Below, piece after piece: positions 47,301 through 56,524 of a DNA stretch of 64,000 nt (the stretch's first letter is position 1; each line of letters opens with the position of its first letter). Source of the stretch: Ornithodoros turicata (lineage: Eukaryota; Arthropoda; Arachnida; Ixodida; Argasidae); the NCBI RefSeq assembly GCF_037126465.1, contig NC_088202.1, positions 30,550,213-30,614,212 on the forward strand. Direction: 5' to 3'. The notes under the pieces were generated by a model. That model did not search any database. It worked only from the letters and a program-made list of their open reading frames with translations, and had not been told where the DNA came from. Made by a program: the position numbers and the translations under genes.

Positions 47301-47523
47301 TCTGGTAAATGGATGCAAGTCCATGTCCTTGTAGTGATACAGCGTCAACAAGGAACAATGCTGGATTTCCACCAAAATAAAAAGACATCTCCACTGAATC
47401 AATCAGAGTTTGTACGCTATGCAAAAATTTACTCGACGAAACTTTTTTTTATATTCCAATGCAGTACGACGTTATAGTTACGTTATAGATATACTGTTGA
47501 CGATATTGTTGTAGCCTTTGGAC
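44313..47523. other. long stretch with no recognisable gene
   Basis: Contains GGGCCGGCGATAGGGGTAGG near 44795, like one end of an hAT MITE with no partner found, and a (GAATA)n pentamer run at about 44926-44970. T/A runs lie near 45390 and 45680. No gene recognised. Confidence 0.45.
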
Positions 47524-47850
47524 CAGGGGTCTCCAACTCAAACCGAGTCGCGGGTTGCATTGGCCTCGCCTACGCCACGGCGGGCCGCAGATAGTGAACA
47601 TACGAGTACACAAAAACTGCCTCTGATTTGGGGGACCGCGTGACCGAGGCCGAGTGACGTAGCGGCAACTTTCTCAACAGTCTTTAATATGACACAGAAC
47701 TCGTTCCCCAGGCGATCTTATGGACTAGAGGAGAAATCCGAAGGAAATACTCAGTAGAACAGACAATGTCGACTTTATTACAGCCAACGGGAGGAGGCTA
47801 TGTACCTCGGAATAAACTAAACGCGAACAAGGTTACAGGAGGACGCGCTC

Positions 47851-49670
47851 CTAATGGTGCGCTGACGACACTTGAGGTCTCTTCTTCCTCACCAGATTCC
47901 CGATGTCCACTTGTAGGTTGACCGCAGTGGCAATTCTCAACTGGGCGCGAAGAGGGTCATCAGACAGCTGGGAGCTGAGCTTAGTGTTGTTGATATTCAC
48001 CATTGCAAAGAACTGCTCGCATACGTATATAGGCAAAATACAAGACTTAGTTTCGGTTTCACGCTTATAGGTTGGCAACTATGTTACAAGGAGAGAGAGC
48101 ATACACTTCCCCAGGAGCAACGGACAGAAGATGATCACGAGCAGCAACGCTCTACGCATACTCTAGGTTAATCTACTCATATGTGTGTGTGTAATGCAAG
48201 ACAAATAAATCCAACTCGTTTGAAGCCTACACGTATGTGCTTCCAAACATCACAGAACACGGCTGACGTCAGACATCAGACAGTGAAACGATTTCCTGTC
48301 TATATATTTGTAGAACTCGGGAGCGCCGATTTCGTCAAACTTTTGTCGCAATGTGGAATTTCACTGGAGATTTATTAGTTCCATTTGGAGCTCTTGCTTA
48401 ACGTCTTCTGGAAGAACTGAAAAGGGGTCTGCGAACAGTTTAAACATCGCCTCGAGGATCTCAAAAACATGAAACCTGGACATGAACTCACGCTGCAGCA
48501 TCGACACTGCTGATGAGTATGTGCGAAGCGCTTCCTCGTTCTTGCAGTCAACGTTCTTTAGACAAGGAAAGGGAAAGAGATTCTTCCACGTTAGCAGTTT
48601 CTCCCAAAGTTCCAACTTTCTCACAAAACCTTTAACTCTGACGTACATCTCTGTGATCAAGCGAGCTTTCTCCTGCAGGCCCCTATTCAGAATGTTCAGG
48701 TGGTTAGTTATGTCCACGAGAAACACCAGATCACGCAACCATTGGGTCGGCTATTTCAGGGCATTTTTCCCCTTGTTGTGAAGAAATTCCTTGATTTCAT
48801 CTCGAAGATCGAAGAAACGTTGAAGTACTTTCCTCCTGAAGAGCCATCTGACCTCTGTATGATCAGGGAAGTCTTTGTACGTGGCATCCAAGTTTTGAAG
48901 GAAATCGGCATACAGACGATGATTCAAGCCTCTCGACCGCATGAAGTTAACGGTCTTGACTACAACGTCCATGACGTGCTTAAACTTAACTACGCGGCAG
49001 CACAATGCCTCTTGATGTGGGATATATACAGTGAATTGCTGGAAGGTTCGTGGGCATGCCTTCCTCTGCAAGCGTTTCTCTAAGGCTGGCTACCAGACCT
49101 AGATACCGGTCAGCCATGGAAGGAGCTCCATCAGCCGCTACTGGCACGAGATTCTCCCACTTAAGACCTACTGCTTCGATGCTGCCTTTTACTGCACTCA
49201 CCAGGTCAATTCCCGTCGTTTGTCCCTTTCAGAGGAAGAAGGTCAAACAGTTCCTCTTATATATGTCCATTTCGAGCGTGGCACCGCGGGTGAGCACTAC
49301 GCACTAAGCAATATCACTTATATCCGTGGATTCGTCAAGTGCTAAGGAATATGCATAAAAATTCTTCGAAATGTCGCACAGCTGCATTTCCAGATCTGCA
49401 TCCATGTCCTCAATCCGCCTAGCGACAGTATTTGCAGACAGACTAATCTCCTAAAAGGAGTATTGGGCACATCTTGTGGTTGAATACAAAATTTCACCTG
49501 CACGAATGAGACAGTTCTTGTTTCTCCTATCTTTATCATCATCATCATCATCATCAAAAGGTCCTTCTGTGAAGGGTTTTCACGCTCTTGGGATCAACTG
49601 CGACGGGGCCAAGCTTGCTTCAACGGCAACCTCACTTTCTCTGTTAACCTTACGAAAAATGTCATTTTGT
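47851..49670 (-). pseudogene. hAT transposase, central and C-terminal parts (GTF2IRD2-like)
   Basis: Minus-strand order: KPFTEG with a (GAT)n insertion near 49540, ISLSANTVARRIEDM, LALDESTDISD (then a stop), AADGAPSM at about 49120, HQEALC and KTVNFMRSRGLNHR, HTEVRWLFRRKVLQRFFDLR, FLVDITNHLNILNRGLQEKA (48361-48738), and finally YVCEQFFAMVNINNTKLSSQ (47851-48078). These are hallmarks of the transposase family from which vertebrate GTF2IRD2 and similar proteins derive. Stops and frameshifts separate the blocks, so it is not functional. Confidence 0.85.
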
Positions 49671-49676
49671 CTTGTG

Positions 49677-50033
49677 AGTAGTAGGAGGGGGTGCCGAGGC
49701 AAACGCGTGATCAGTTATGGACTCGTTTATGACCCCTGGGCCGACTTCACTCGCGTATTTTTTCCCGCTTCCGGCGGGCTGCGCTCGCATTTTTCAGCCT
49801 GGGCCGACTTCTTTTGTCATTTTTTCATCTGTACCGACTTCGATCGCAATTTTTTTCCCGCTACAACAGGTGTGCAGTAGATGGTTTACATGCAAAGGAT
49901 AGCCATACACAAAAGTACAAGTGGAAATATATTTATTAAAATCATTAGTGTCGGGAATTATGTTATGACTCTGTGTGAAGGAGAAAAACCCAGCCAAAAA
50001 CCTGATGCAGAAGAAACACAATATGATACACGT
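49677..50033 (+). repeat. left terminal inverted repeat
   Basis: Pairs with 52808-53147 at roughly 85-90 percent by eye. It contains CCTGGGCCGACTTC twice (about 49736 and 49800) plus a TACCGACTTC variant (about 49832), each followed by CG/TTTT-rich text. It also contains a frame (from 49881, MVYMQRIAIHKS...) that is conserved in the right arm (MVYMQRITIHKS...); most differences are single substitutions. Confidence 0.85.
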
Positions 50034-50112
50034 AACAAAGGTTATACTTGTTACAGGTATGATGCTATAGCATTGAAGGGGTATCACACATCATACACAA
50101 TATTTTTTATTA

Positions 50113-50283
50113 ATGGTAGCCACACAAGTTTTCAATGAATCAGAACTAAAATGGGTAGCACATTTAATCAAAAAAGAGATTTTTAATCAATACGATTACA
50201 ATCAAAATTACAAGTTTTATTATAAAAAGTATAACATTATTATACGTGAGCACCATAGTGGAGTTTTAATTACAAAGTTCTGA
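50113..50283 (+). CDS. AT-rich small ORF, 56 residues, unknown
   Basis: ATG 50113 to TGA 50281-50283. It contains FNESELKWVAHLIKKE and NIIIREHHSGVLITKF and is rich in Asn, Tyr, Lys and Ile. Base composition is far more AT-rich than the gypsy fragment beside it. The frame is open upstream of the ATG to about 50076. It lies in the part of the left arm that is not inverted-repeated. It could be a remnant of the element's own gene or a chance frame; no family was recognised. Confidence 0.3.
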   Translation: MVATQVFNESELKWVAHLIKKEIFNQYDYNQNYKFYYKKYNIIIREHHSGVLITKF

Positions 50284-50339
50284 TTGATGTATGTAACTTC
50301 AAGAACAATAGCTAAGTTGGGTTGTGCGTTTGTTTATCG

Positions 50340-50530
50340 TCGCGCATTTTTCAACCTGGGCCGACTTCTCCAGCGATTTTTTTCCAGCGCGTGGTGGGTG
50401 GCACGCAGGTGAGGGGCTGTCCGGGTGCTTACCAGCGGGCTGGGCGTGCCCTTATCGTTGTACATTTTTTACCCTGGGCCGACTTCTTCGGGCGATTTTT
50501 CGCGCCTGGGCCGACTTGTTCCCCCGTTTG
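50340..50530 (+). repeat. CCTGGGCCGACTT subrepeats, inner arm
   Basis: Three further copies of CCTGGGCCGACTT (about 50355, 50473 and 50506) spaced 30-120 bp, each followed by C/G then ATTTTT. They sit between the AT-rich segment and the gypsy fragment and have no partner on the right side. Confidence 0.75.
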
Positions 50531-52805
50531 GCTGACCACGGCATCGTCGTCAACGTGCAGAAATGCGAGTTCGGCGTGAGCTCGACGGATTTCCTGAGTC
50601 ACCGTCTCTAAAGGTGGCATTTCTGGTTCTTCTCTAAAGGTGGCACCATCTCTGGGTCTCTAAAGATGGCATTTCCCCTCTCGCCAGTAAAGTGGAGGCG
50701 TTGAAAACGCTGAGTCGAACGTTGAAATAGCTGAGGGAAAGCTATCTCAAGCTTTCCGCAGCCTCAATCCGTTCGGCATCTCCGCCGCTTCCTTGGGTTG
50801 ATCAATTTTTACAGCCGCTTCCTACCTCGCTGCGCCGCCATCCTTCGGCCTCTGGAAGCGCTTCTGTGCAAGTCATCTCGAAGTGCACACACCTTGGCGT
50901 GACCCGCCGAAGCTCAATCGGCTTTCGAGAAGATTAAGAGTGACCTCTCCGCCGCCGCTCTGCTTTTTCATCCGAAGCATGGCTCCCCTACAACCCTTAT
51001 CGTCGACGCCTCGAACTTCGCTGTTGGTGCCGTGCTCCAGCAACAGTTCGGTGACTCTTGGCATCCCATCGCCTTCTTCTCGAAGAGTCTCAAGCCCACG
51101 GAACAACGGTATAGCACCTTTGGCCGCGAGCCTCTCGGTGCCTTTCTCGCTGTTCGGCGTTTCCGGCATTTTCTTAGGCCGCAAGTTTACCTTTTTGACG
51201 GACCATAAGCCATTGACCTATGCCTTTCGATCCGCCAGCAGCAAGTATTCTCCACGCGAGATCAGGCATCTTGCTTTCCTGGCAGAATTCGGCGCCGACA
51301 TACAGTTCGTCAAGGGCTCGCAGAACTGCCCGGCCGACGCCTTGAGCCGTCCTTCGTCGCTATCTGCGCTTTCAGACGAAGTCTCGCCGGAGGCTCTGGC
51401 TTCTGCACAAGCACCTGACGACGACTTGCGCACCTTTCGAGAACGTCAGTCCTCCTCCCTTCAGCTGCAAGACTGACCCTTGATTGACCCTTCCTGGCTG
51501 CACGCTGAAGCTTTGTTGCGACGTCTCCACTGGTCGCCAACGCCCGCTCGTTCCTCTGGCGTCCTGGCGTGCAGTCTTCTCTTCCCTGCACGACATGGCT
51601 CATCCTGGCATCAAGGCTACGCAGCGACTCGTCGCGGAGCGCTACGTATGACCTTCCATGCACCGCGATATCCGCGCCTGGGTACGAAGTTGCCGCGCTT
51701 GCCAGCGCTCCAAGGTCCACCCGCACACCTTCAGCCCTCTGGGCACGTTCGACACCCCTGATGCCCGCTTCACCATGACCCAAGTTGACCTCGTCGGCCC
51801 GCTTCCCTCTTCATCAGAGTACCGCCACCTCTTGACCGCCGTGGACCGGTACACCAGGTGGCCCGAGGCTGCGCCCATGGAAGACATGTCTGCAGAGACC
51901 GTCGCCGCCACCTTTCTGGCCACCGGGGTGTCCCGCTTTGGCGTGTCGTCTCGGATTACCACCGACCGTGGACGGCAGTACGAGAGCCACCTGTTTGCCG
52001 CTTTCACCACGATCCTTGGCACCTCCAGGCTGCGAACCACCTCGTACCACCCCGCATCAAACGGCTTGGTCGAGCGGTTACATCGGCAGCTGAAGGCCTC
52101 TCTTAGCGCGTGTGACGACCGCGCGAACTGAGTGAACAACCTCCCACTCGTCCATCTGGGCATTCGAGCCGCCCTCAAGCCTGACCTCGGCTGCAGCTCT
52201 GCCGAGCTTGTCTACGGCATCGCCCCTCCGGCTCCCTGCTGAGTTCTTCGCGCCCAGTTCTCAATCCCTGGAGCAGTCACAATTCCTCGAACGCCTCCAC
52301 CACGCTTTCGCGACTCTTCGCCCGGTGCCCATACGTTCCTATGCAAGCCGCTGCCCTCACGTCCCGCAAGACCTCCACACGGCCTCCCACGTCTTCCTCC
52401 GCACGGACGCCGTGAGGAAGGCGCTCCATCCGCCGTACTCCGGTCCGCACCCCGTCCTCCATCGGTCCAACAAGACCATCAAGATCTCTATCGATGGCCG
52501 GGTTGACACTATCACTGTCGGCAGACTCAAGCGCGCCTACGTCGAGGCTCCCGTCTCCTTCTTAGGTGCTAATCCCTCATTCCCGTACATGCATTCAGCC
52601 GTCAAGTGCCCACCGGCCGCTCCGCCTATTGTGTCTTCCCCTACGCCCCGGAAGACTGTCACCTGGGCTGACAGCGGGGGGGGCCCTGTAGTGGCCGGAA
52701 GTGAAGACATTGACGACCGGCCCCAGCGCCTGAGGTTAGCCGGCGTAGCCACGCGCCAACGAGCCGTTTTAAAGAAAGAAGCTCCAGCTCTGCCTGAGTC
52801 CGCTT
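50530..52805 (+). pseudogene. Ty3/gypsy pol fragment (RT end, RNase H, integrase)
   Basis: Starts in the RT (HGIVVNVQKCEFGVSSTDFL) and is interrupted at 50604-50680 by a local TCTAAAGGTGGCAT triplication. It continues with GLINFYSRFLPRCAAILRPL in another frame. RNase H: TLIVDASNFAVGAVLQQ, HPIAFFSKSLKPTEQRYSTF, then after a frameshift FLTDHKPLTYAF and NCPADALSRPS. Integrase: HDMAHPGIKATQRLV, SCRACQRSK, VDLVGPLP, TDRGRQYE, SNGLVERLHRQL, giving HHCC and all three D-D-E residues. The C-terminal part (52208-52560) has HVFLRTDAVRK and VGRLKRAYVE. Stops occur at about 51648 and 52130. No LTR, gag or protease adjoins it. Confidence 0.85.
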
Positions 52806-52807
52806 CA

Positions 52808-53147
52808 CGTGTATCGTCTTGTGTTCCTTCTGCATCAGGTTTTTGGCTGGGTTTTTCTCCTTCACACAGAGACATAACATAATTCCCGACACTAATGATT
52901 TTAATAAATATATTTCGACTTGTACTTTTGTGTATGGTTATCCTTTGCATGTAAACCATCTACTGCACACCTGTTGTAGCGGGAAGTCGGTACAGAGGGA
53001 AAAATTACAAAAGAAGTCGGCCCAGGCTGAAAAATGCGAGCGCCGCACGCCAGGCGCGGGAAAAATACGCGAGTGAAGTCGGCCCAGGGGTCAATAAATG
53101 CGCCTGTAACTCATCACGCTTTTGCCTTGGCACCCCCTCCTAATACT
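52808..53147 (-). repeat. right terminal inverted repeat
   Basis: Inverted partner of 49677-50033. It carries GAAGTCGGCCCAGG at about 53023 and 53082. The inner end coincides with the end of gypsy homology, so no spacer remains on this side. Confidence 0.85.
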
Positions 53148-53153
53148 CTTGTG

Positions 53154-53464
53154 GCTACCAATTTGAGCCGAACTTTTCAACTTTTCTTCACGGATCTTTC
53201 CAGTAAATTCCGCGTACTGTCTTCTGTGAAGCGCTTCGTAATGACATCGGAGATTGCACTCTTTCGGAACAGCAACAGTTATTGGCACACCAGGCGTTGC
53301 GGGACGTTGTTTATATCCGCGAACATATACTTTACTTCCCAATGCTCTTGGAAGGTACGCTTCTCCTCCTCTTCCGTTCGCTTCAGATGTGGCTTCGAGC
53401 AGGCCATACTCTCTGTGCTTTTTTGTAGTCGGTTGCAAAGACATGGAAGCAGTGCAGAGAGCAA
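53154..53464 (-). pseudogene. hAT transposase, N-terminal part
   Basis: Shows KRTFQEHWEVKYMFADIN, the N-terminal family motif, then after a frameshift near 53280 AVPKECNLRCHYEALHRRQY and FTGKIREEKLKSS, a BED-like zinc-finger remnant. It ends at the target duplication of the insertion. With one duplication copy and the inserted element removed, the sequence leads (with a one-base frame slip) into FRKVNRESEVAVEA, so this is the missing front of the pseudogene at 47851-49670. Confidence 0.8.
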
Positions 53465-53499
53465 ACCGACGTCTATTGGAGGCTAGATAGTTCAACACG

Positions 53500-54085
53500 T
53501 GACTATGGAAGAGACGCTTTGACGCCTGCTAATTCTGAAACTATACGTATAGGACGACCTTGGACCGCTCAGTCCTTCCGAGGAAGCGTTGGGTGGCCGC
53601 GGCAGAGCTCCCGTGTATTGTGGTGAAGAGAGCTCCCGTGTGAAGCGTAGTATTTTAAGTGGGTCTGTGAATGTCGTGATTCGACGTTATCCAAGAACGA
53701 AAGAGCTTTCCGCAGGCCCACGATTGCCCATAGCGTCTACTAGCTTCTTTCTCTTTTTCGTTTCGAAAGCCCCGCGGGCGACACAACGGAGGCTCGCTGC
53801 CGCGTGTTGGAGACCAGACGTTCACTCTGCTTGCTGCAAAAACGCAATCGGAGAGAAGCAATCAGCGTAACATTACAAAGTGCGAATAATCTACAAGGCA
53901 CTCAACTCTATCTTTCGATATACGCATGTACCCGAACGAGTTAGCTTTCATAACACGTTCGCCGCTTATTGCACAATCCGGAGCTCTTGAACGTAGACGA
54001 CGCATTGACAAATTTATTGACATGTAGAGGAGATGTTGCTCCTATACATGAGTCCTGATCGGCGATAATAGAATATTTCAGAGGG
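53500..54085. other. unannotated stretch
   Basis: GAGCTCCCGTGT occurs twice at about 53604-53645. No gene recognised and no second terminus of the hAT element was found here. Confidence 0.4.
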
Positions 54086-54328
54086 CCAGATGAGTTGGGG
54101 AGGTAGTGCTGCTGAAAGAGCTTGCCGTTGTCGGCCCTACAGAATGAGGGAATGCGCTAGAGAACTCTGGGGAAATGCGAGTCCTGGGCTGACCTCCAAG
54201 GGAACTGTGCCGACATATGTCTGACAGCGTCTGAGAAATATCCAGGAAAGACCACGGACAGCACAGCCGGCACCGCGATTCGAACCCTGGTACCTCCCAG
54301 ACTCGACGTGACATGGTCAGCACGCTTG
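54086..54328 (-). repeat. SINE family 1, full length, inside gag remnant
   Basis: Minus strand: head containing GACCATGTCACGTCGAGTCT (as in the 22.1-kb copy), B box AGGGTTCGAATCGCGGTGCC, GGCTGTGCTGTCC, a core variant GGAGGTCAGCCCAGGACTCG, and 3' GCCGACAACGGCAAGCTCTT. It interrupts the gag frame immediately after DLAAY. Confidence 0.85.
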
Positions 54329-54329
54329 T

Positions 54330-54814
54330 ATAAGCTGCGAGGTCTCTCAGCACAGTGACGTAATCTTCGATTCTCTCATCCGGAAACTGTGCGCGGGACC
54401 TGAACTTGAACCTTTCCACGGTCCTATTGACGGCTGCGATGAACCTCTTCCGTAGCTTAGCAACAGCAGCAACGTAGGGGTCATCGATACGTCGTGAATC
54501 TGGGACTGGCGAACTTCCCTCGTCCGTCAGGGGGGGAGCAGAACTGGTAGCTGGAACAGTAGCCGTTTGCTGGACGGTTTGCTGGTTTGGTTTGCTGGTC
54601 TGGTAAAAGGCGGCATTGCTTCTGGCCTTCCGCTCCTAAGCAATTCAGGAGGATGGAAACCTTGCGCGCCTTGTCGAATGCACTGTCGAATGCAGGCATG
54701 CAGGTACGTCTCAAAAAGCATAAGCCATTCTTCCCGTGGCAGAGACGGCTTGCCTAGCAGCGGAAGGAATGGTGGCGGGGGATGCAAGTTCATTTTCAAA
54801 GTCGACTGCGCCAA
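54330..54814 (-). pseudogene. Ty3/gypsy gag remnant
   Basis: Minus strand: PPFLPLLGKPSLPREEWLML and FETYLHA, then after frameshifts KARKVSILLNCLGAEGQKQ, then ERFKFRSRAQFPDERIEDYV and LRDLAAY. These are the conserved steps of gypsy-type gag capsid regions. A Gln/Asn/Pro-rich insertion and a frameshift disrupt it and a SINE follows. It is opposite in orientation to the pol fragment 1.5 kb away, so the two are probably separate insertions or rearranged. Confidence 0.75.
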
Positions 54815-55987
54815 ATATGTTGCATCGCAAGTAACTCGTCTCGTGATCCAGTCAGAATTCTACTTTATTCACAAGCCCAATAATAAAAAAAATACACGTG
54901 CTTTTTCGTTGGCACCTTCGTCTTCTACACTACACAACACACTCAGCCACGCGATCTGGTAAGTGTTAAGAAGCTTCTCAACGGGTGGCCTAAATCCAGG
55001 ACGTTACCATTGCAAGTGTCGAGCCTGCACAGTAGCGCGTGTCAGTAAGGCCACATCGGCGTCGTCCACAGTCTGCCATAGATAAATGCGTAACATCTCC
55101 TAGGCTCATTGGACGGGTCTCTCAGAGTCCAAAAAATAAGCACACTCTTAATGAAAAAAAAAAAAAAAAAGAAAGACACGGGATTCTTCGGAACCTATTC
55201 GGATCCCAACCCATACATGGAAAACCCAGATTGCAGAGCTGACGGCCTCCAATAGAAGAAAATCTGAATCCTCAGTGTGGAGTTCAGTAAATAAACGTAT
55301 ATTGTTTCACAAGACAACGTACTAAAATAGATCGACTAGGGGGGAGGGGGGTCGGACTCACTCGAGGAAGCGTGACCTCAAGGGAGCTGCCATCCGTTGG
55401 TCATGGAAGGCGTGAACTTGGCGTGCTCGTTTTCCTAAATTCATCACATGCTATCTAAATTCGGTATACTATGTGCGTATCTCATATGTATTTGTTAAAC
55501 AAATAAGCAGTGAATATTTTCCCATCACATATCACTTGCTTGTGTGCAGTCGTTCGTTCGTCACTTTATTATGACGAAACTCGAAAGACCAGAGCATGGA
55601 ATGGCGGGTGGCTTCGTTTTTGCAATTTCCGATTCGATCCGATTCGTTGTGATCGTTGGTTCTCAGAGGAGCATGACGATGACGGCTAACTGTGTGTATT
55701 CATCTTTCGATTGCTGTTGTCTTCCGAAATACATGCCTACATTCGTTACGATTTATTGATTTCGCTTGCAAAGCATACAAACGCAGCTTCAACACGTCAT
55801 AGGCGGTAAACATGTTCATACGCGTTGCTGAAAAGCAAATGTTGGCGGTGTCGTAGACGGTCTCACAGATGGGGCAAAGTCGCCATCATGCCATGTATTT
55901 CGGCCTATTCCCCGCGTAAAACAACGGGGATCGCCATCTTGTGGGACGGTTGTTGCGAACATCGCAAAATCTAGATTTGTACCGAAG
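54815..55987. other. unannotated stretch
   Basis: No gene recognised. An A run lies at 55155-55170. Confidence 0.5.
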
Positions 55988-56270
55988 TATAAATTAATAA
56001 TAATTGGGGGTTTACGTCGCGAGACAACTGAGATCATGAGCGACGCCACAGCGGGTGGTCTGTGAATTGCTTTTGCTCACCTAAGGGTTCTTGAACAAGC
56101 GATGAAAGCTCATCCACACGGCACCCCGTATTTAACGTCCCTCGCGGAAGACGGCGTGTCTAAGCAACTTGTACCCTGCCACCAAATTGCTGGCGTCCTC
56201 GGCCGGGTTCGAACCCGCGATCTCAGGATCAGAAGGCGAACACACTACCGACTGAGCCACCGAGGACGGT
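55988..56270 (-). repeat. tRNA-derived SINE, family 2
   Basis: Minus strand: GTCCTCGGTGGCTCAGTCGG (A-box region), GCGGGTTCGAACCCGGCCGA (B box) and CCGAGGAC closing a perfect acceptor-like stem. A long body follows, ending in CGCGACGTAAACCCCCAATT and an ATTATTA tail. The anticodon arm does not pair, so it is not a tRNA gene. Confidence 0.8.
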
Positions 56271-56351
56271 GAAAATATAAATTATCTGCAAACAATATGC
56301 ATCATGCAGCATGCTATTTTTCAGAATAGCGACTTCAATATATATCCAATC

Positions 56352-56516
56352 CAGGAGCGGATTTAAGGAGGGGGGGGGGGGGGGCGACCGCCCCCCCCAT
56401 ATGGCCGTGTTCTCTATGTAAAAACCCTATTTCCTGGATGATGCTGCGCCGCAAAGCACGAAATTTCCTTAACCCCCCCCCCCCCCCCTCATGACAGACC
56501 CTTAAATCCGCCCCTG
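56352..56516. mobile_element. hAT MITE with perfect 8-bp duplication
   Basis: Ends CAGGAGCGGATTTAAGG and, inverted, CAGGGGCGGATTTAAGG; perfect 8-bp duplication ATCCAATC at 56344-56351 and 56517-56524. Long G and C runs near both ends could pair. 165 bp, non-coding. Confidence 0.9.
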
Positions 56517-56524
56517 ATCCAATC

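Larger units (their letters stand above)
49677..53147. mobile_element. 3.47-kb element with long TIRs carrying gypsy pol (Polinton-like ends)
   Basis: Inverted arms of about 350 bp (49677-50033 and 52808-53147) start AGTAGTAGGAGGGGGTGCC at the left and AGTATTAGGAGGGGGTGCC (inverted) at the right. A perfect 6-bp duplication, CTTGTG, lies at 49671-49676 and 53148-53153. The insertion site is within an hAT transposase, which confirms the limits. The 5'-AG ends, 6-bp duplication and long TIRs match Polinton/Maverick features, but no Polinton gene was recognised. The arms carry repeats of CCTGGGCCGACTT. Inside are an AT-rich segment and a Ty3/gypsy pol fragment reaching directly to the right arm. 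Confidence 0.85.
47524..53500 (-). mobile_element. hAT (Charlie/GTF2IRD2-type) element, split by a later insertion
   Basis: The transposase pseudogene is on the minus strand. Its 3' terminus is marked at 47524 by CAGGGGTCTCCAACTCAAAC and a nearby GCGGGCCGCAG, a form typical of Charlie-like ends. The opposite terminus was not found, so the right limit is only the end of recognisable coding homology. The element is interrupted at 49677-53147. Confidence 0.75.

Noticed and set aside
49677..53147. intact LTR retrotransposon
   Set aside because: The flanking repeats are inverted, not direct; pol is frameshifted and there is no gag, protease or primer-binding site.
56197..56270. tRNA gene on the minus strand with a perfect acceptor stem
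   Set aside because: The anticodon stem does not pair and the sequence continues into a 200-bp body with a simple tail, so it is a SINE head.
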